Shown: positions 55,473 through 63,722, counted from the stretch's first letter. The stretch is 64,000 nt of DNA from Deltaproteobacteria bacterium (GCA_028817435.1 JAPPPQ010000017.1:186001-250000), one strand, 5' to 3'. Notes: generated from the letters alone by a model not told the origin. Made by a program: numbers and translations.

Positions 55473-56555
55473 CTATTGGCCCGAGCGCCGCTGCCTCTGA
55501 AGCTTTTTCCAGTCCTCTGCTCGCCACTTAGCCTCGTTAATTCGAGACACGAAGCAATTCTTCCTGGGAGTCTTCTCGGAGCAATCTTCCTTTCCGCCGG
55601 AGCGGGCACTCTCCATCCCCTTCTCGAAAGAGCTCATGGCACCCGAGAAGTCCTTGGCGTGATACATTTGGACCTTGCCGAGGTTGAAATAGGCCCTCAC
55701 GCGGCTCTTGGGAGACAGTCCCGGATTTTTGGAGACTGATTCGTAGATCTCGAGCACATCGCCCCACTCTCCACGGTCAGCCAATTCCTGAGCTCGCTTG
55801 AACTCGGGAACAGAGCTGTCCTCTTTGAGAGTAAGTGAGACATTCTCTGTCCACCTGGCGATTGTTCGAATAGCTGTGTCACCTACCTCATCAAGGCAAC
55901 CCTCGAACATGGCATTCTCATCAATTTCAGGTGCACTCTGCCTGCTCTTTATCTCAGTAACAGTATCCCCGCCCAGCATTTCGGCCATTTCTCCGACGAC
56001 ACCAAACCAAGAGTCTACCTCAAGATCGGGGTCATACAGGGATGTAGTTTGCTCTTCTTTTTCGCAAATGGGTCGCTTGGACACAAGGGTATCCTTGTTT
56101 TTTGCATTCACTACTTCCATTTGCAGAGCCACCCGAACTTCGGCTTGCTTTATGTGTTCGGTGCAGGAGTATTCCCGCTTCCTATATGCGGTCTTTCCAT
56201 CCTCGTCCTTGTATTTCTCACTTGCCACACATGTGGCGCGCCGACTGTCTGAGCCCTTCCTCTTGTAGCTCTCTTCGACCTTGCCCTTCAGGTGAAGAGA
56301 AGCCCGACCAGGGGCAACGATCTTGAATTGCTCGGTTTCTCCGAGCTTCTCTTGCAACTTGGTCCTGACTGCCGAACCGTTGCGGTGCCTGTTGAAGCCA
56401 ATGACGGCGACTTCGTTCTTCCCGCGCACGTCGATCTCGGCGGCACGGGGGTAACCCATCGTGGAAACAGGGGGCGATGCGCAGGAAAGGATGCCGGAAG
56501 AGCCGAGCGCCGTGGACAGCAGGAGTGCGCAGAGTGCAAGGGGGTTGGAACGCAT
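55473..56555 (-). CDS. CsgG/LpoB-like lipoprotein with TPR-like C-terminus
   Basis: A 360-residue predicted lipoprotein; the signal peptide ends ILSC (Cys25). An N-terminal domain starts NEVAVIGFNRHRNGSAVRTK, resembling the strand-helix opening of CsgG, LpoB and related proteins. It has several cysteines and long charged inserts. The C-terminal third (about 265-345) has helix pairs of TPR type, EWGDVLEIYESVSKNPGLSP and RAYFNLGKVQMYHAKDFSGA. Base composition is much lower in G+C than the chromosome average. ATG at 56553-56555 has AAGGGA upstream. It heads the operon with the three charged proteins. The open frame continuing upstream through the repeat array is probably not translated. Confidence 0.68.
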   Translation of the reverse strand: MRSNPLALCALLLSTALGSSGILSCASPPVSTMGYPRAAEIDVRGKNEVAVIGFNRHRNGSAVRTKLQEKLGETEQFKIVAPGRASLHLKGKVEESYKRKGSDSRRATCVASEKYKDEDGKTAYRKREYSCTEHIKQAEVRVALQMEVVNAKNKDTLVSKRPICEKEEQTTSLYDPDLEVDSWFGVVGEMAEMLGGDTVTEIKSRQSAPEIDENAMFEGCLDEVGDTAIRTIARWTENVSLTLKEDSSVPEFKRAQELADRGEWGDVLEIYESVSKNPGLSPKSRVRAYFNLGKVQMYHAKDFSGAMSSFEKGMESARSGGKEDCSEKTPRKNCFVSRINEAKWRAEDWKKLQRQRRSGQ

Positions 56556-56570
56556 TGAGATTCCCTTTTT

Positions 56571-56698
56571 GCGGGGAACCCCAGTTGCGGGGAACCCCAG
56601 TTGCGGGGAACCCCAGTTGCGGGGAACCCCAGTTGCGGGGAACCCCAGTTGCGGGGAACCCCAGTTGCGGGGAACCCCAGTTGCGGGGAACCCCAGTT
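56571..56698. repeat. Eight perfect tandem copies of a 16-bp repeat
   Basis: The unit GCGGGGAACCCCAGTT repeats eight times without any mismatch (56571-56698); the ninth start is broken at 56699. Each unit has GGGG-AA-CCCC, able to form a tiny stem. The array lies 15 bp upstream of the start codon of the minus-strand lipoprotein gene, just outside its ribosome-binding site. There are no spacers, so it is not a CRISPR. Perfect identity points to recent expansion or active slippage. Since 16 is not a multiple of three, copy-number change would alter leader length and any reading frame through it. Confidence 0.95.
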
Positions 56699-56724
56699 GT
56701 CCGACCTCCGATTTAATTACCACA

Positions 56725-56782
56725 GCACAATTGTGCAGTGGCTGCAAGTTTTTCTGGATTTCGCGGGCATTCGGTATGCCCG
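56725..56782 (-). promoter_or_regulatory. Palindrome and hairpin in the operon leader
   Basis: GCACAATTGTGC (56725-56736) is a perfect 12-bp palindrome and could be an operator for a dimeric regulator. CGGGCAT-TCGGT-ATGCCCG (56764-56782) is a 7-bp stem with a 5-nt loop. Both lie between the proposed promoter and the 16-bp repeats, so both would be transcribed into the leader RNA. Confidence 0.4.
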
Positions 56783-56793
56783 TCAAGCGGCGG

Positions 56794-56823
56794 ATTGTAT
56801 GGCAAGCCCTGACAGAGTGGCAA
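56794..56823 (-). promoter_or_regulatory. Putative sigma-70-type promoter of the exported operon
   Basis: On the minus strand TTGCCA (56818-56823), an 18-bp spacer and TACAAT (56794-56799) resemble a promoter. The resulting leader would be about 230 bases long and would include the hairpin, palindrome and repeat array. Confidence 0.4.
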
Positions 56824-56890
56824 GTGTTTTTTTTCGAGAAATCGCAAAAAATCTGCTTACCCTGTGCCGAATTCGGCGCAGTTTGCGCTT

Positions 56891-57880
56891 TCAGCGGCGG
56901 AAATCGCCGGGGTGGACGCCGCTTCGGCGGAGGACTTCGTAGAAATCTTTGCGGTCTTTGCCGGCCAGGCGGGCGGCGCGGCTGATGTTGCCGCGGCAGC
57001 GGCGCAGCAGGGCGCGGGCGTAGCGCGCTTCGAAGGCGCGCTTGGCCTGCTTGAAGCTGGGCGGCGAGGGGGTGGCGAGCAGCAGCGCTTCGGCGTCCAG
57101 CGTGGGGCCGTCGCAGAGCGGCAGGGCGGCGCGAATGCGCGCGCGCAGTTCGGCCATATCGCCGGGCCAAAGCTCGGTTTCCAGGGCGGCCCGCGCGTCC
57201 GCGGTCAGGCGGATTGCGGGGCCGCGCTCCCCCGCCTGCTCCGCCAGGCGGCGCAGCTCCTCGGCGGCCAGCAGCGCAATATCCGGGCGGCGCTGGTCCA
57301 GCGGCGCAATGCGCAGTTTGTGGTGAGGGTGCTGGCCCAGCGGCGATTCGCCCCTGGCCCCACCGCCGCTTTCCGCCGCGCCGCCTTCGCCGCCTTCGGC
57401 GGTGGCGAGCATAAGGCGCGCGGACAGGGGCTGCTCTGCGCCGCCTTCGCTGCGGAAGCGGCCCGTTTCAAGCGCGCCCAGCAGGGCCTCCCGCAACTCG
57501 GGAGGCAGTGCCCTAGCGCTTGCAATCAGCAATGCGCCGCCGCCGGCCCGGCGCAGCGCGCCCGAATGCGCCTCGGGCAGGGCGGGATAAAAGCCCCGCG
57601 CGCAGCCCAGCAGCGCGCGGCCCAGCAGCGGGGCGGGAACGGCGGCGCAATCCAGCACGGCCAGCGCATGGCCGCCGCGCGGGCTTTGCCGGTGGATGGC
57701 CTGGGCTACCTGCTCCGCATCGCTCCCCGGCGGCCCCGCAATCCACACGGGCAAATCGTCCCGCGCCGCCGCCTTCACCCGCGCCCGCAGCCGCCGCGCC
57801 GCCGGGCTGGCCCCTACAATGCGATCCGCCGCCGCCCCGGCCTCTGCCGCCCCCGCCTTTGCGTCGAAAGCGCTGCTCAC
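56891..57880 (-). CDS. Degenerate sigma-54-activator-like regulator with Fis-type DNA-binding domain
   Basis: A 329-residue protein with the outline of an NtrC-family AAA+ domain plus a C-terminal Fis-like helix-turn-helix (about 283-329, RCRGNISRAARLAGKDRKDFYEVLRR). Key motifs are lost: the Walker A region reads GPPGSDAEQ (49-57) without GK, the Walker B region reads GGALLIAS (114-121) without Asp-Glu, and no GAFTGA loop is seen (GFYPAL near 96-101). It should therefore bind DNA without ATP hydrolysis or sigma-54 contact. There is no receiver domain. GTG at 57880 follows GGGGAG. It lies beside the exported operon and divergent from the 51-residue peptide gene, making both candidate targets. 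Confidence 0.75.
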   Translation of the reverse strand: MSSAFDAKAGAAEAGAAADRIVGASPAARRLRARVKAAARDDLPVWIAGPPGSDAEQVAQAIHRQSPRGGHALAVLDCAAVPAPLLGRALLGCARGFYPALPEAHSGALRRAGGGALLIASARALPPELREALLGALETGRFRSEGGAEQPLSARLMLATAEGGEGGAAESGGGARGESPLGQHPHHKLRIAPLDQRRPDIALLAAEELRRLAEQAGERGPAIRLTADARAALETELWPGDMAELRARIRAALPLCDGPTLDAEALLLATPSPPSFKQAKRAFEARYARALLRRCRGNISRAARLAGKDRKDFYEVLRRSGVHPGDFRR

Positions 57881-57984
57881 TGCTTCTCCCCTGGGGCGCT
57901 TTCCCCGCACCCAGGCGAAAGCTACTGACAATCCACCGCATTGCCAAGCAAAGTGCGAGAGAAGCCTGAGCCTTCCGCATTGCC

Positions 57985-58013
57985 TTGACACCGGGGGCGC
58001 GCCAGCTTTACAG
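57985..58013 (+). promoter_or_regulatory. Putative sigma-70-type promoter of the 51-residue peptide gene
   Basis: A perfect TTGACA (57985-57990), a 17-bp spacer and TTACAG (58008-58013) precede the small gene, giving a start near 58020 and a leader of about 20 bases that just includes the ribosome-binding site. The good fit strengthens the case that the small gene is real. Confidence 0.5.
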
Positions 58014-58039
58014 TCCCCCCGCACAGGGAGGGCCGCACA

Positions 58040-58195
58040 ATGGACGATGCGCGGATCATTGAAATCCTGCTTGCCGCAGTGCTCGCCACCGGTATCGGCT
58101 TCGGCGCATGGATTGGCCGCGCCGTTGTGAATATGGGAGAGCGGCTCGCGCGGGTCGAAGCGATCCTTACCACGCTCACCGCGCAACAGAGCTAG
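58040..58195 (+). CDS. Small single-pass membrane protein (51 residues), unknown function
   Basis: A 51-residue gene reading MDDARIIEILLAAVLATGIG, then a membrane helix to about residue 28, then an amphipathic helix NMGERLARVEAILTTLTAQQ. AGGGAGGG lies seven bases before the ATG, and a strong promoter match precedes it. The layout, one membrane helix followed by a coiled-coil-like heptad tail, is seen in small envelope regulators and in phage haemolysin-like proteins, but no family is recognised. It is divergent from the degenerate regulator and 84 bp upstream of mutL, with which it might be co-transcribed. Confidence 0.55.
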   Translation: MDDARIIEILLAAVLATGIGFGAWIGRAVVNMGERLARVEAILTTLTAQQS

Positions 58196-58279
58196 CAGCG
58201 CATAGCACGCCGCACGCGCCAGGGGAGCAGGCCCGCCGATTTGTAAAGCCGTTGCCGCCGGGGGTGAGGGGGCGGTAGT

Positions 58280-60259
58280 ATGGCGGTGGGGGGTGGAAGA
58301 GTGCCGGTATCGCAGACGGATGCGGGCGTGGCGGCGGGGGGGCGCATTGCGCGGCTGCCGGACGCGCTGGTGGATCAGATTGCCGCGGGCGAGGTGGTGG
58401 AGCGGCCCGCCTCGGTGGTCAAGGAGCTGGTCGAAAACGCCGTGGACGCCGGCGCGCGGCGCATTCGCGTGGAGGTGCGCGGCGGCGGGGCGCGGCTCAT
58501 CGCCGTGGGCGATGACGGCTGCGGCATGACGCCGGGCGACGCGCGGCTGGCGCTGGAGCGCCATGCCACCAGCAAGCTGCGCAGCATGGAAGGGCTGGCG
58601 GGCATTCGCAGCTTCGGCTTCCGGGGCGAGGCGCTGCCCGCCATTGCCTCGGTATCGCGGCTGCGGCTGCGCACCCGGGTGCGGGGGGGCGCGGAGGGTT
58701 TCGAGCTGCGCGTAGAGGCGGGGCGCGTGCAATCCGCCCAGGCGGCGGGCGGCCCCGAGGGCACGCGCATTGAGGTGGCGGATTTGTTCTTCGCCGTCCC
58801 CGCGCGCCGCAAGTTTTTGAAGACCGAGTCTACGGAATGGGGCCATGTGAGCGATTGGCTGGCCCGCGCGGCCCTGGCGCTGCCTGCCCTGCACTTCGAT
58901 GTGCATCGGGAAAACCGCCCCGCGCTGCGCTGGCCGGCCTGCGGCGAATCGCTGGACCGCATTGCCGCGGTGCTGGGCGAGCGCGAGGCGGCGGCGCTGC
59001 TGCACACCGAGCGCACGGCGGGCGGCATGCGCCTTTCGGCCTTTGTCTCGCGCCCGGATGCACACCGCGCCACGGCCTCCGGCATTCACCTGTTTGTAAA
59101 CAGCAGGCCGGTGCGCGACCGCCTGCTGCGCCACGCCCTGTTGCAGGTGATGCGCGACCTGCTGCCGCGCGGGCGCTTTCCCACGGCGCTGCTGTTTCTG
59201 GAAGTGCCGGAGGGCGCGGTGGATGTGAATGTGCACCCGGCGAAGTGGGAGGTGCGCTTTGCTGATCCGCAGGCGGTGCATCGGCTGGTCACTGCCACGC
59301 TGCGCGATGCCATGGGCGGGCGCGGCTGGCTGGGCGAGGGCGCAACCGCCTCGGCGGGGCAGGGCGCGACCGCCACGCCGGGGCAGGGCGCGGCCGGCAG
59401 TGTTGCACCGGGGCAGGGTGCCGGCGCGGCCGGCGCGGGGCTGCGCGGCGGTGTGGCGGGGCAGGGCGCGGGCGGCTGGACAGGCGCGGTCCGCGATGCG
59501 CCGGATTCGCCCGGCGGCCCCGGCGATTGGACCTTCGCCGGCGTAGACGGCGGCGAGGCCGCCTTCGTCCGCGCCTTCACTGCAACGCAGGGCCATGCTG
59601 AAGGCGCCATTGCAACTGCAGAGTCCGCCATCGGCGAATCCGCCACCGCGCGGCCGCTGCGCTTCGGCACGCTGCACCTGCTCGGCCAGTTTCTCGCCAC
59701 CTATCTGCTGGCAGAAGACGCCCGGGGGCTGCTGCTGATTGACCAGCACGCCGCCCACGAGCGCGTTCTTTACGAGCAACTGCGCTCGCACTGGCTTGCG
59801 GGAAAGACGCCGCGGCAGGCGCTGCTGGTGCCGCTGGTGGTGGAGCTTGCGCCCGCGGCCCTGGAGGCGCTGATTGCGGCGCGGGAAACCGCGCTGCGTT
59901 TGGGCTTCGAGGTGGAGACTTTCGGCGCAAGCGCCGTGGCTTTGCGCGCGGTTCCCGAGCTGTTGGCCGAGCGCGATCCCGAGGGCCTGCTGCGCGAGCT
60001 GGCCGAAGAAATCCGCGCGGCGGGCGACGCCGGCGCGGCGCTGCAGGCGGGCAGCCGCATTGCGGCGGGGGCCGATCACCTGTTTGCCACGCTGGCCTGC
60101 CACGCCGCCCGCCGCGCCGGCGAAAAACTCGCCCCCGAAGAGCAGCGCGCACTGCTCTGCGCCCTCGACGAGATTCCCTGGGCGCCCACCTGCCCCCACG
60201 GCCGCCCCGTCGCCGTCCCCATCTCCCGCTCAGAAATCGAGCGCCGCTTCGCCCGCTAG
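58280..60259 (+). CDS. mutL: DNA mismatch repair protein MutL, endonuclease type
   Basis: A 659-residue GHKL ATPase that links MutS mismatch recognition to strand removal. ATPase motifs: VKELVENAVDAGA (catalytic Glu52), DDGCGM, ATSKL and FGFRGEALP. The C-terminal domain has DQHAAHERVLYE (488-499), which fits the DQHA(X)2E(X)4E nicking motif, plus ACHAA and CPHGRP metal-site motifs. This form occurs in bacteria without MutH, unlike E. coli. The linker (about 345-415) is Gly/Ala-rich with repeated GQGA units. About 20 residues precede the usual N-terminus, so a start at an internal GTG (58304 or 58328) is possible. miaA follows, as in many gammaproteobacteria. Confidence 0.95.
   Translation: MAVGGGRVPVSQTDAGVAAGGRIARLPDALVDQIAAGEVVERPASVVKELVENAVDAGARRIRVEVRGGGARLIAVGDDGCGMTPGDARLALERHATSKLRSMEGLAGIRSFGFRGEALPAIASVSRLRLRTRVRGGAEGFELRVEAGRVQSAQAAGGPEGTRIEVADLFFAVPARRKFLKTESTEWGHVSDWLARAALALPALHFDVHRENRPALRWPACGESLDRIAAVLGEREAAALLHTERTAGGMRLSAFVSRPDAHRATASGIHLFVNSRPVRDRLLRHALLQVMRDLLPRGRFPTALLFLEVPEGAVDVNVHPAKWEVRFADPQAVHRLVTATLRDAMGGRGWLGEGATASAGQGATATPGQGAAGSVAPGQGAGAAGAGLRGGVAGQGAGGWTGAVRDAPDSPGGPGDWTFAGVDGGEAAFVRAFTATQGHAEGAIATAESAIGESATARPLRFGTLHLLGQFLATYLLAEDARGLLLIDQHAAHERVLYEQLRSHWLAGKTPRQALLVPLVVELAPAALEALIAARETALRLGFEVETFGASAVALRAVPELLAERDPEGLLRELAEEIRAAGDAGAALQAGSRIAAGADHLFATLACHAARRAGEKLAPEEQRALLCALDEIPWAPTCPHGRPVAVPISRSEIERRFAR
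59354..59468 (+). repeat. Short repeats in the mutL linker
   Basis: CGGGGCAGGG followed by CGC or TGC recurs four times (about 59355, 59378, 59408 and 59456), encoding GQGA in the flexible linker between the ATPase and C-terminal domains. Spacing is irregular but the units stay in frame. Confidence 0.6.
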
Positions 60260-60317
60260 CCGCCGGGCACCACGCCGCGCAGCGTCCGGCGGGCAAGGGC
60301 CGCTATTTTGTGGCGCC

Positions 60318-61274
60318 ATGGGCGCTTCCACCTCCGATACTTCCCCCGCCGGGCTGCCGCCGGTGGTGGTGCTCACCGGGCCCACGGCGGCGGGCAAGAG
60401 CGCGCTGGCTATTTCTCTCGCCCGGCGCTTTGCGGGCGAGCTGATCAATGCGGATTCCCAGCAGGTGTATCGCTACATGGATTTGGGCACGGCCAAACCC
60501 ACCGCAGAGCAGCGCGCCCTGGCGCCGCACCATTTGATTGACATCGCCGACCCCGACGAGCAATTCAACGCCGGGCGCTATGCGGCAGAGGCCCGCGCGG
60601 TGCTGGCCGCATTGCACGCGCAGAGGCGGCTGCCCATTCTGGTGGGCGGCACCGGGCTTTACATTCGCGCCGCGCTGGAAGGGCTGGGCGGCGCGGCCGG
60701 GCGCAACGACGGGATTCGCCGCGCGCTGGAAGACGAGCACGCCGAAGCATTGCGCGCCGGCGACGCGCTGCGCTTGCACCGCCGCCTGGCGGCGCTGGAT
60801 GCGCCGAGCGCGGCGCGGCTGCACCCCAACGACAGCAGGCGCGTAATTCGCGCCCTGGAGATTCACGCGGTGAGCGGGCGGCGGCCCTCCGAGTTGCGCA
60901 GCGCCGCATGCGCCCCGCGCTATCGCGTGCTGCACCTGGCGCTGGATCCGGGCGGCGAAGAACTGCAGCGGCGCATTGCAGCGCGCTGCGATGCGATGAT
61001 TGAAGCCGGCCTGCTGCGCGAAGTGCGCGGGCTGCGCCGCCGGGGCTACGGCCCCGAGCTGCCCGCAATGCGCGCCATTGGCTATCGCCATATGCAGCCC
61101 GTGGTGGACGGCGCAAACACCCTGGCAAATGTGCTGCCGGCGATGAAGCGCGACACCTGGCGGCTGGTGCGGCGGCAGCGCACCTGGCTGCGGGGCATTC
61201 CCGCGGTGCAGTGGTTCGATCCGCGCGACGAAGCTTCCGTGCTGCGCAGCGTCGCCGCATTTGCCGGCGCATGA
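60318..61274 (+). CDS. miaA: tRNA dimethylallyltransferase
   Basis: A 318-residue enzyme that adds a dimethylallyl group to A37 of tRNAs reading UNN codons, the substrate later used by MiaB. The P-loop [39 protein letters not shown] and RVIRALEIH are all present. Length equals the E. coli protein (316) closely. ATG at 60318; its stop overlaps the der ATG by 4 bp. The usual partner hfq is missing downstream; der is there instead. Confidence 0.96.
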   Translation: MGASTSDTSPAGLPPVVVLTGPTAAGKSALAISLARRFAGELINADSQQVYRYMDLGTAKPTAEQRALAPHHLIDIADPDEQFNAGRYAAEARAVLAALHAQRRLPILVGGTGLYIRAALEGLGGAAGRNDGIRRALEDEHAEALRAGDALRLHRRLAALDAPSAARLHPNDSRRVIRALEIHAVSGRRPSELRSAACAPRYRVLHLALDPGGEELQRRIAARCDAMIEAGLLREVRGLRRRGYGPELPAMRAIGYRHMQPVVDGANTLANVLPAMKRDTWRLVRRQRTWLRGIPAVQWFDPRDEASVLRSVAAFAGA

Positions 61275-62650
61275 CCATGCAGCCGCCCATCGTCGCCATT
61301 GTTGGCCGCCCCAATGTGGGCAAGTCCACGCTGTTCAACCGCTACGCCGGTTTTCGCCGCGCGCTGGTGCACCATGCCCCCGGCGCCACCCGCGACCGCA
61401 TTGCCGAGGAAATTGAAGTGGGCGCGCGCCGCGTGCTGCTGGTGGATACCGCCGGGCTGGACCCCGCTGCAGATTCGCCCTTTGCCGCCGCCGTGCAGCA
61501 GCAGGCGCAAGAGGCCATGGAGGCCGCCGACGCCATTTTGTTTGTGGTGGATGGCGCAGCTGGCCTGTTGCCGCAAGACCGCGAGATTGCGGGAACGCTG
61601 CGCCGCAGCCGCAAACCGCTGCTGCTCGCCGTCAACAAAACCGATACACCTGCCCATGCAGCGCGCGCTCTTGAATTTCACGCCCTTGGCATTCAACCCG
61701 TGCACGCAATTTCCGCCGAGCACGGCGGTGGTGCATGGGATGCCATCGAAGCCCTCGCCGCCGCGCTTCCCGAAGGGCTGCAGGCGCCAGCGGGGCAGGG
61801 CGAAGCAGAATCTGCGCCGCAGCGCGGGGAAGAATCCAATGCAGCGCTGCGCGTTGCGCTGGTGGGGCGGCCCAATGTGGGGAAGAGCTCGCTGCTGAAC
61901 CGGCTGGCCGGCGGCGCGCGCGCGCTGGTCTCCGATCTTCCCGGCACCACCCGCGATTCCATTGACATGGAAATTATCCGGGGCGGCGCGCGCTTTGTGT
62001 TTGTGGATACCGCGGGGCTGCGCCGGGCGGGACGCCGCCAGGGCGCAGAGCGCGGCAGCGCGCTGTTGACTTTGCGCGCCATTGAGCGCGCCGATGTGGC
62101 GCTGGTGCTGATGGACGCGGCGGAGGGCATGACCGAGCAGGATTCCCGCGTGCTTTCGCTGGCGCGCGAGCGCGGTTGCGCCTGCGCGCTGATTGCAAAC
62201 AAATGGGATTGCATTGAGCAGGACGATGACCCCGCCCGCGCGCGGCGCGTAGCCCGGGAAATTGAGCGGCGCATGGCGGGGCTGGCGGATGTGCCGCTGT
62301 TGCGAATCTCTGCCCGCACGGGGAAGGGCGTGCCGCGCCTGTTGCCGCTGGCGCGGCGGCTGCACCGGGCGGCCTCGCTGCGCATTCCCACGGCGGCGCT
62401 GAACCGCTGGCTGCGCGAGGCGCTGCGCCGCCACGAGCCCGCCATGGCCGTGCGTGGCGCACAACGGCGGCCCGTGCGAATTTTCTACGCCGCGCAGGTT
62501 GCAGAGCGCCCGCCCACCATCGTGCTGTTTTGCAGCGAGCCCCGCGCCATTCGCGATTCTTACCGGCGCTTTTTGGTGAACCAACTGCGCGAGCGCTTCG
62601 GCCTGGCCGGCGTGCCCGTGCGGCTGCGGCTGCGCGAACGGCGCGCCTGA
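61271..62650 (+). CDS. der: Ribosome assembly GTPase Der (EngA)
   Basis: A 459-residue protein with two tandem GTPase domains, each with GRPNVGKS (residues near 11 and 199), followed by a C-terminal KH-like domain. DTAGLDPA and DTAGLRRAG are the two G3 motifs; NKTD and NKWD the two G4 motifs. It is essential for 50S subunit maturation. ATG at 61271 overlaps the miaA stop; a second ATG at 61277 is possible. In E. coli der lies next to yfgM and bamB; here a YfgM-like gene follows. Confidence 0.96.
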   Translation: MTMQPPIVAIVGRPNVGKSTLFNRYAGFRRALVHHAPGATRDRIAEEIEVGARRVLLVDTAGLDPAADSPFAAAVQQQAQEAMEAADAILFVVDGAAGLLPQDREIAGTLRRSRKPLLLAVNKTDTPAHAARALEFHALGIQPVHAISAEHGGGAWDAIEALAAALPEGLQAPAGQGEAESAPQRGEESNAALRVALVGRPNVGKSSLLNRLAGGARALVSDLPGTTRDSIDMEIIRGGARFVFVDTAGLRRAGRRQGAERGSALLTLRAIERADVALVLMDAAEGMTEQDSRVLSLARERGCACALIANKWDCIEQDDDPARARRVAREIERRMAGLADVPLLRISARTGKGVPRLLPLARRLHRAASLRIPTAALNRWLREALRRHEPAMAVRGAQRRPVRIFYAAQVAERPPTIVLFCSEPRAIRDSYRRFLVNQLRERFGLAGVPVRLRLRERRA

Positions 62651-62717
62651 GCGCAGATTGCGATAGACTGCGGCAAGCCCCCCGCTTGCATCCCCCGCCA
62701 AACAGGAGAACGCCCGC

Positions 62718-63722
62718 GTGGCCCGCCGTCAATCCGATTCCCGGCAAGCGACCGAGACCCTGGAAGAGATCGAATCCGTATTCAGCCGCATGGCGGACTG
62801 GGTGAGCGAAAACCCCCGGCGCTTTTTGCTGGGGCTCTTTGCGCTGCTGGCCACCGCTGCCCTGGTTGGCTGGGTGCAATCCGCCCGCGCCCAGCGCAGC
62901 GCCGCGGCGGCGGCGGACATTGGGGCGATTCAGGCCGCATTTTTGGCGCAAATGGGCGCAAACCCCGGCAACCCCAGCTTTGTGGAGCCGGCCAACGCCG
63001 AAAGCGCCCGGGAGATTCGCCGGGATCACGCCGCGCAACTGCTGGAAGCCGCCGCCCGCCACGAAGGCAGCGCCGCCGCCGCCGCCGCCCGCCTGGAAGC
63101 CGGGGCGCTGCTGGCCGAAGCCGGCGATTCCGCAGAGGCCGCCGAAGCCTGGCGCGCCGCCGCCCAAAACGCCCCCAAACGCAGCGCCGTAGCCGCCACC
63201 GCCTGGAACCGCCTGGCCGCCGCCGAGCTCGACGGCGCCGAAGCCTCCCGCCTTTACGAGCAGGCCGCCCGCGTGAAGCGCTACCCCCTGGCGCGCCTGG
63301 CCCTGGCCCAAGCCGCCCGCAGCGCCGCCGAAGCCGGCAACACCCCCCGCGCCCTGGCCCTGCTGGAAGAACTGGAGGCCGAAGAATCCAGCGCAGGGGA
63401 GGAAGAGGGCGGCCTGCGCAACTGGCTCCAGCAAAACACCCCCTGGCTCGCCCCCCTGCTCCCCGCACCCCCTCCCACACCCCTGCCTCTCCCCCCCGAA
63501 CTCCTCACCCCCCTGCGCGAGCTAAAAATCCGCCACTCCACCCCCACTCCGCCAACGGCCGGAGTCGAAACACCGCCGGCCACTGAAGCTGAGGCAGCCG
63601 CCGAGGCTGAGGCAGCCGAGACCGAGGCTGAGGCAGCCGACGGGGAGGGCGAAAGCGCCGAGAAGGCCCCCGACAGCGCAACCAGCATCGAAATCATCCC
63701 CACACCGCCCCCCGCCGAGTAA
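62718..63722 (+). CDS. YfgM-like single-pass membrane protein with TPR-type periplasmic domain
   Basis: A 334-residue protein: cytoplasmic N-terminus, one membrane helix (about 35-53), an Ala-rich helical domain of TPR type (about 60-225, with HEGSAAAAAARLEAGALLAEAG), then a Pro-rich segment and a very acidic tail containing repeated EAEAA units. The first two parts match YfgM/AncA, a membrane-tethered periplasmic chaperone associated with SecYEG. The tail is extra and unusual. GTG at 62718 follows AGGAG at nine bases. Position after der supports the assignment, though bamB is not visible before the window ends. Confidence 0.78.
   Translation: MARRQSDSRQATETLEEIESVFSRMADWVSENPRRFLLGLFALLATAALVGWVQSARAQRSAAAAADIGAIQAAFLAQMGANPGNPSFVEPANAESAREIRRDHAAQLLEAAARHEGSAAAAAARLEAGALLAEAGDSAEAAEAWRAAAQNAPKRSAVAATAWNRLAAAELDGAEASRLYEQAARVKRYPLARLALAQAARSAAEAGNTPRALALLEELEAEESSAGEEEGGLRNWLQQNTPWLAPLLPAPPPTPLPLPPELLTPLRELKIRHSTPTPPTAGVETPPATEAEAAAEAEAAETEAEAADGEGESAEKAPDSATSIEIIPTPPPAE

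Larger units (their letters stand above)
56556..56890. other. Complex regulatory leader of the exported operon
   Basis: No gene is seen in these 335 bp. From the operon outward it holds a ribosome-binding site, eight copies of a 16-bp repeat, a palindrome, a hairpin and a putative promoter, each listed separately. Beyond the promoter, around 56824-56860, are T and A runs, then a palindrome TGCCGAATTCGGCG (about 56866-56879) that lies directly after the stop of the regulator gene and may be its weak terminator hairpin. Confidence 0.6.

Noticed and set aside
56571-56698. CRISPR array
   Set aside because: The copies are contiguous with no spacers, the unit is only 16 bp and there are no cas genes.
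55473-57170. A longer version of the CsgG/LpoB-like protein translated through the 16-bp repeats
   Set aside because: The signal peptide and ribosome-binding site at 56555 fit a start there. The repeats are open in several frames simply because the unit lacks stops.
56891-60199. An 1102-residue minus-strand frame covering mutL and the regulator
   Set aside because: The portion over mutL is antisense; the regulator starts at the GTG at 57880 with its own ribosome-binding site.
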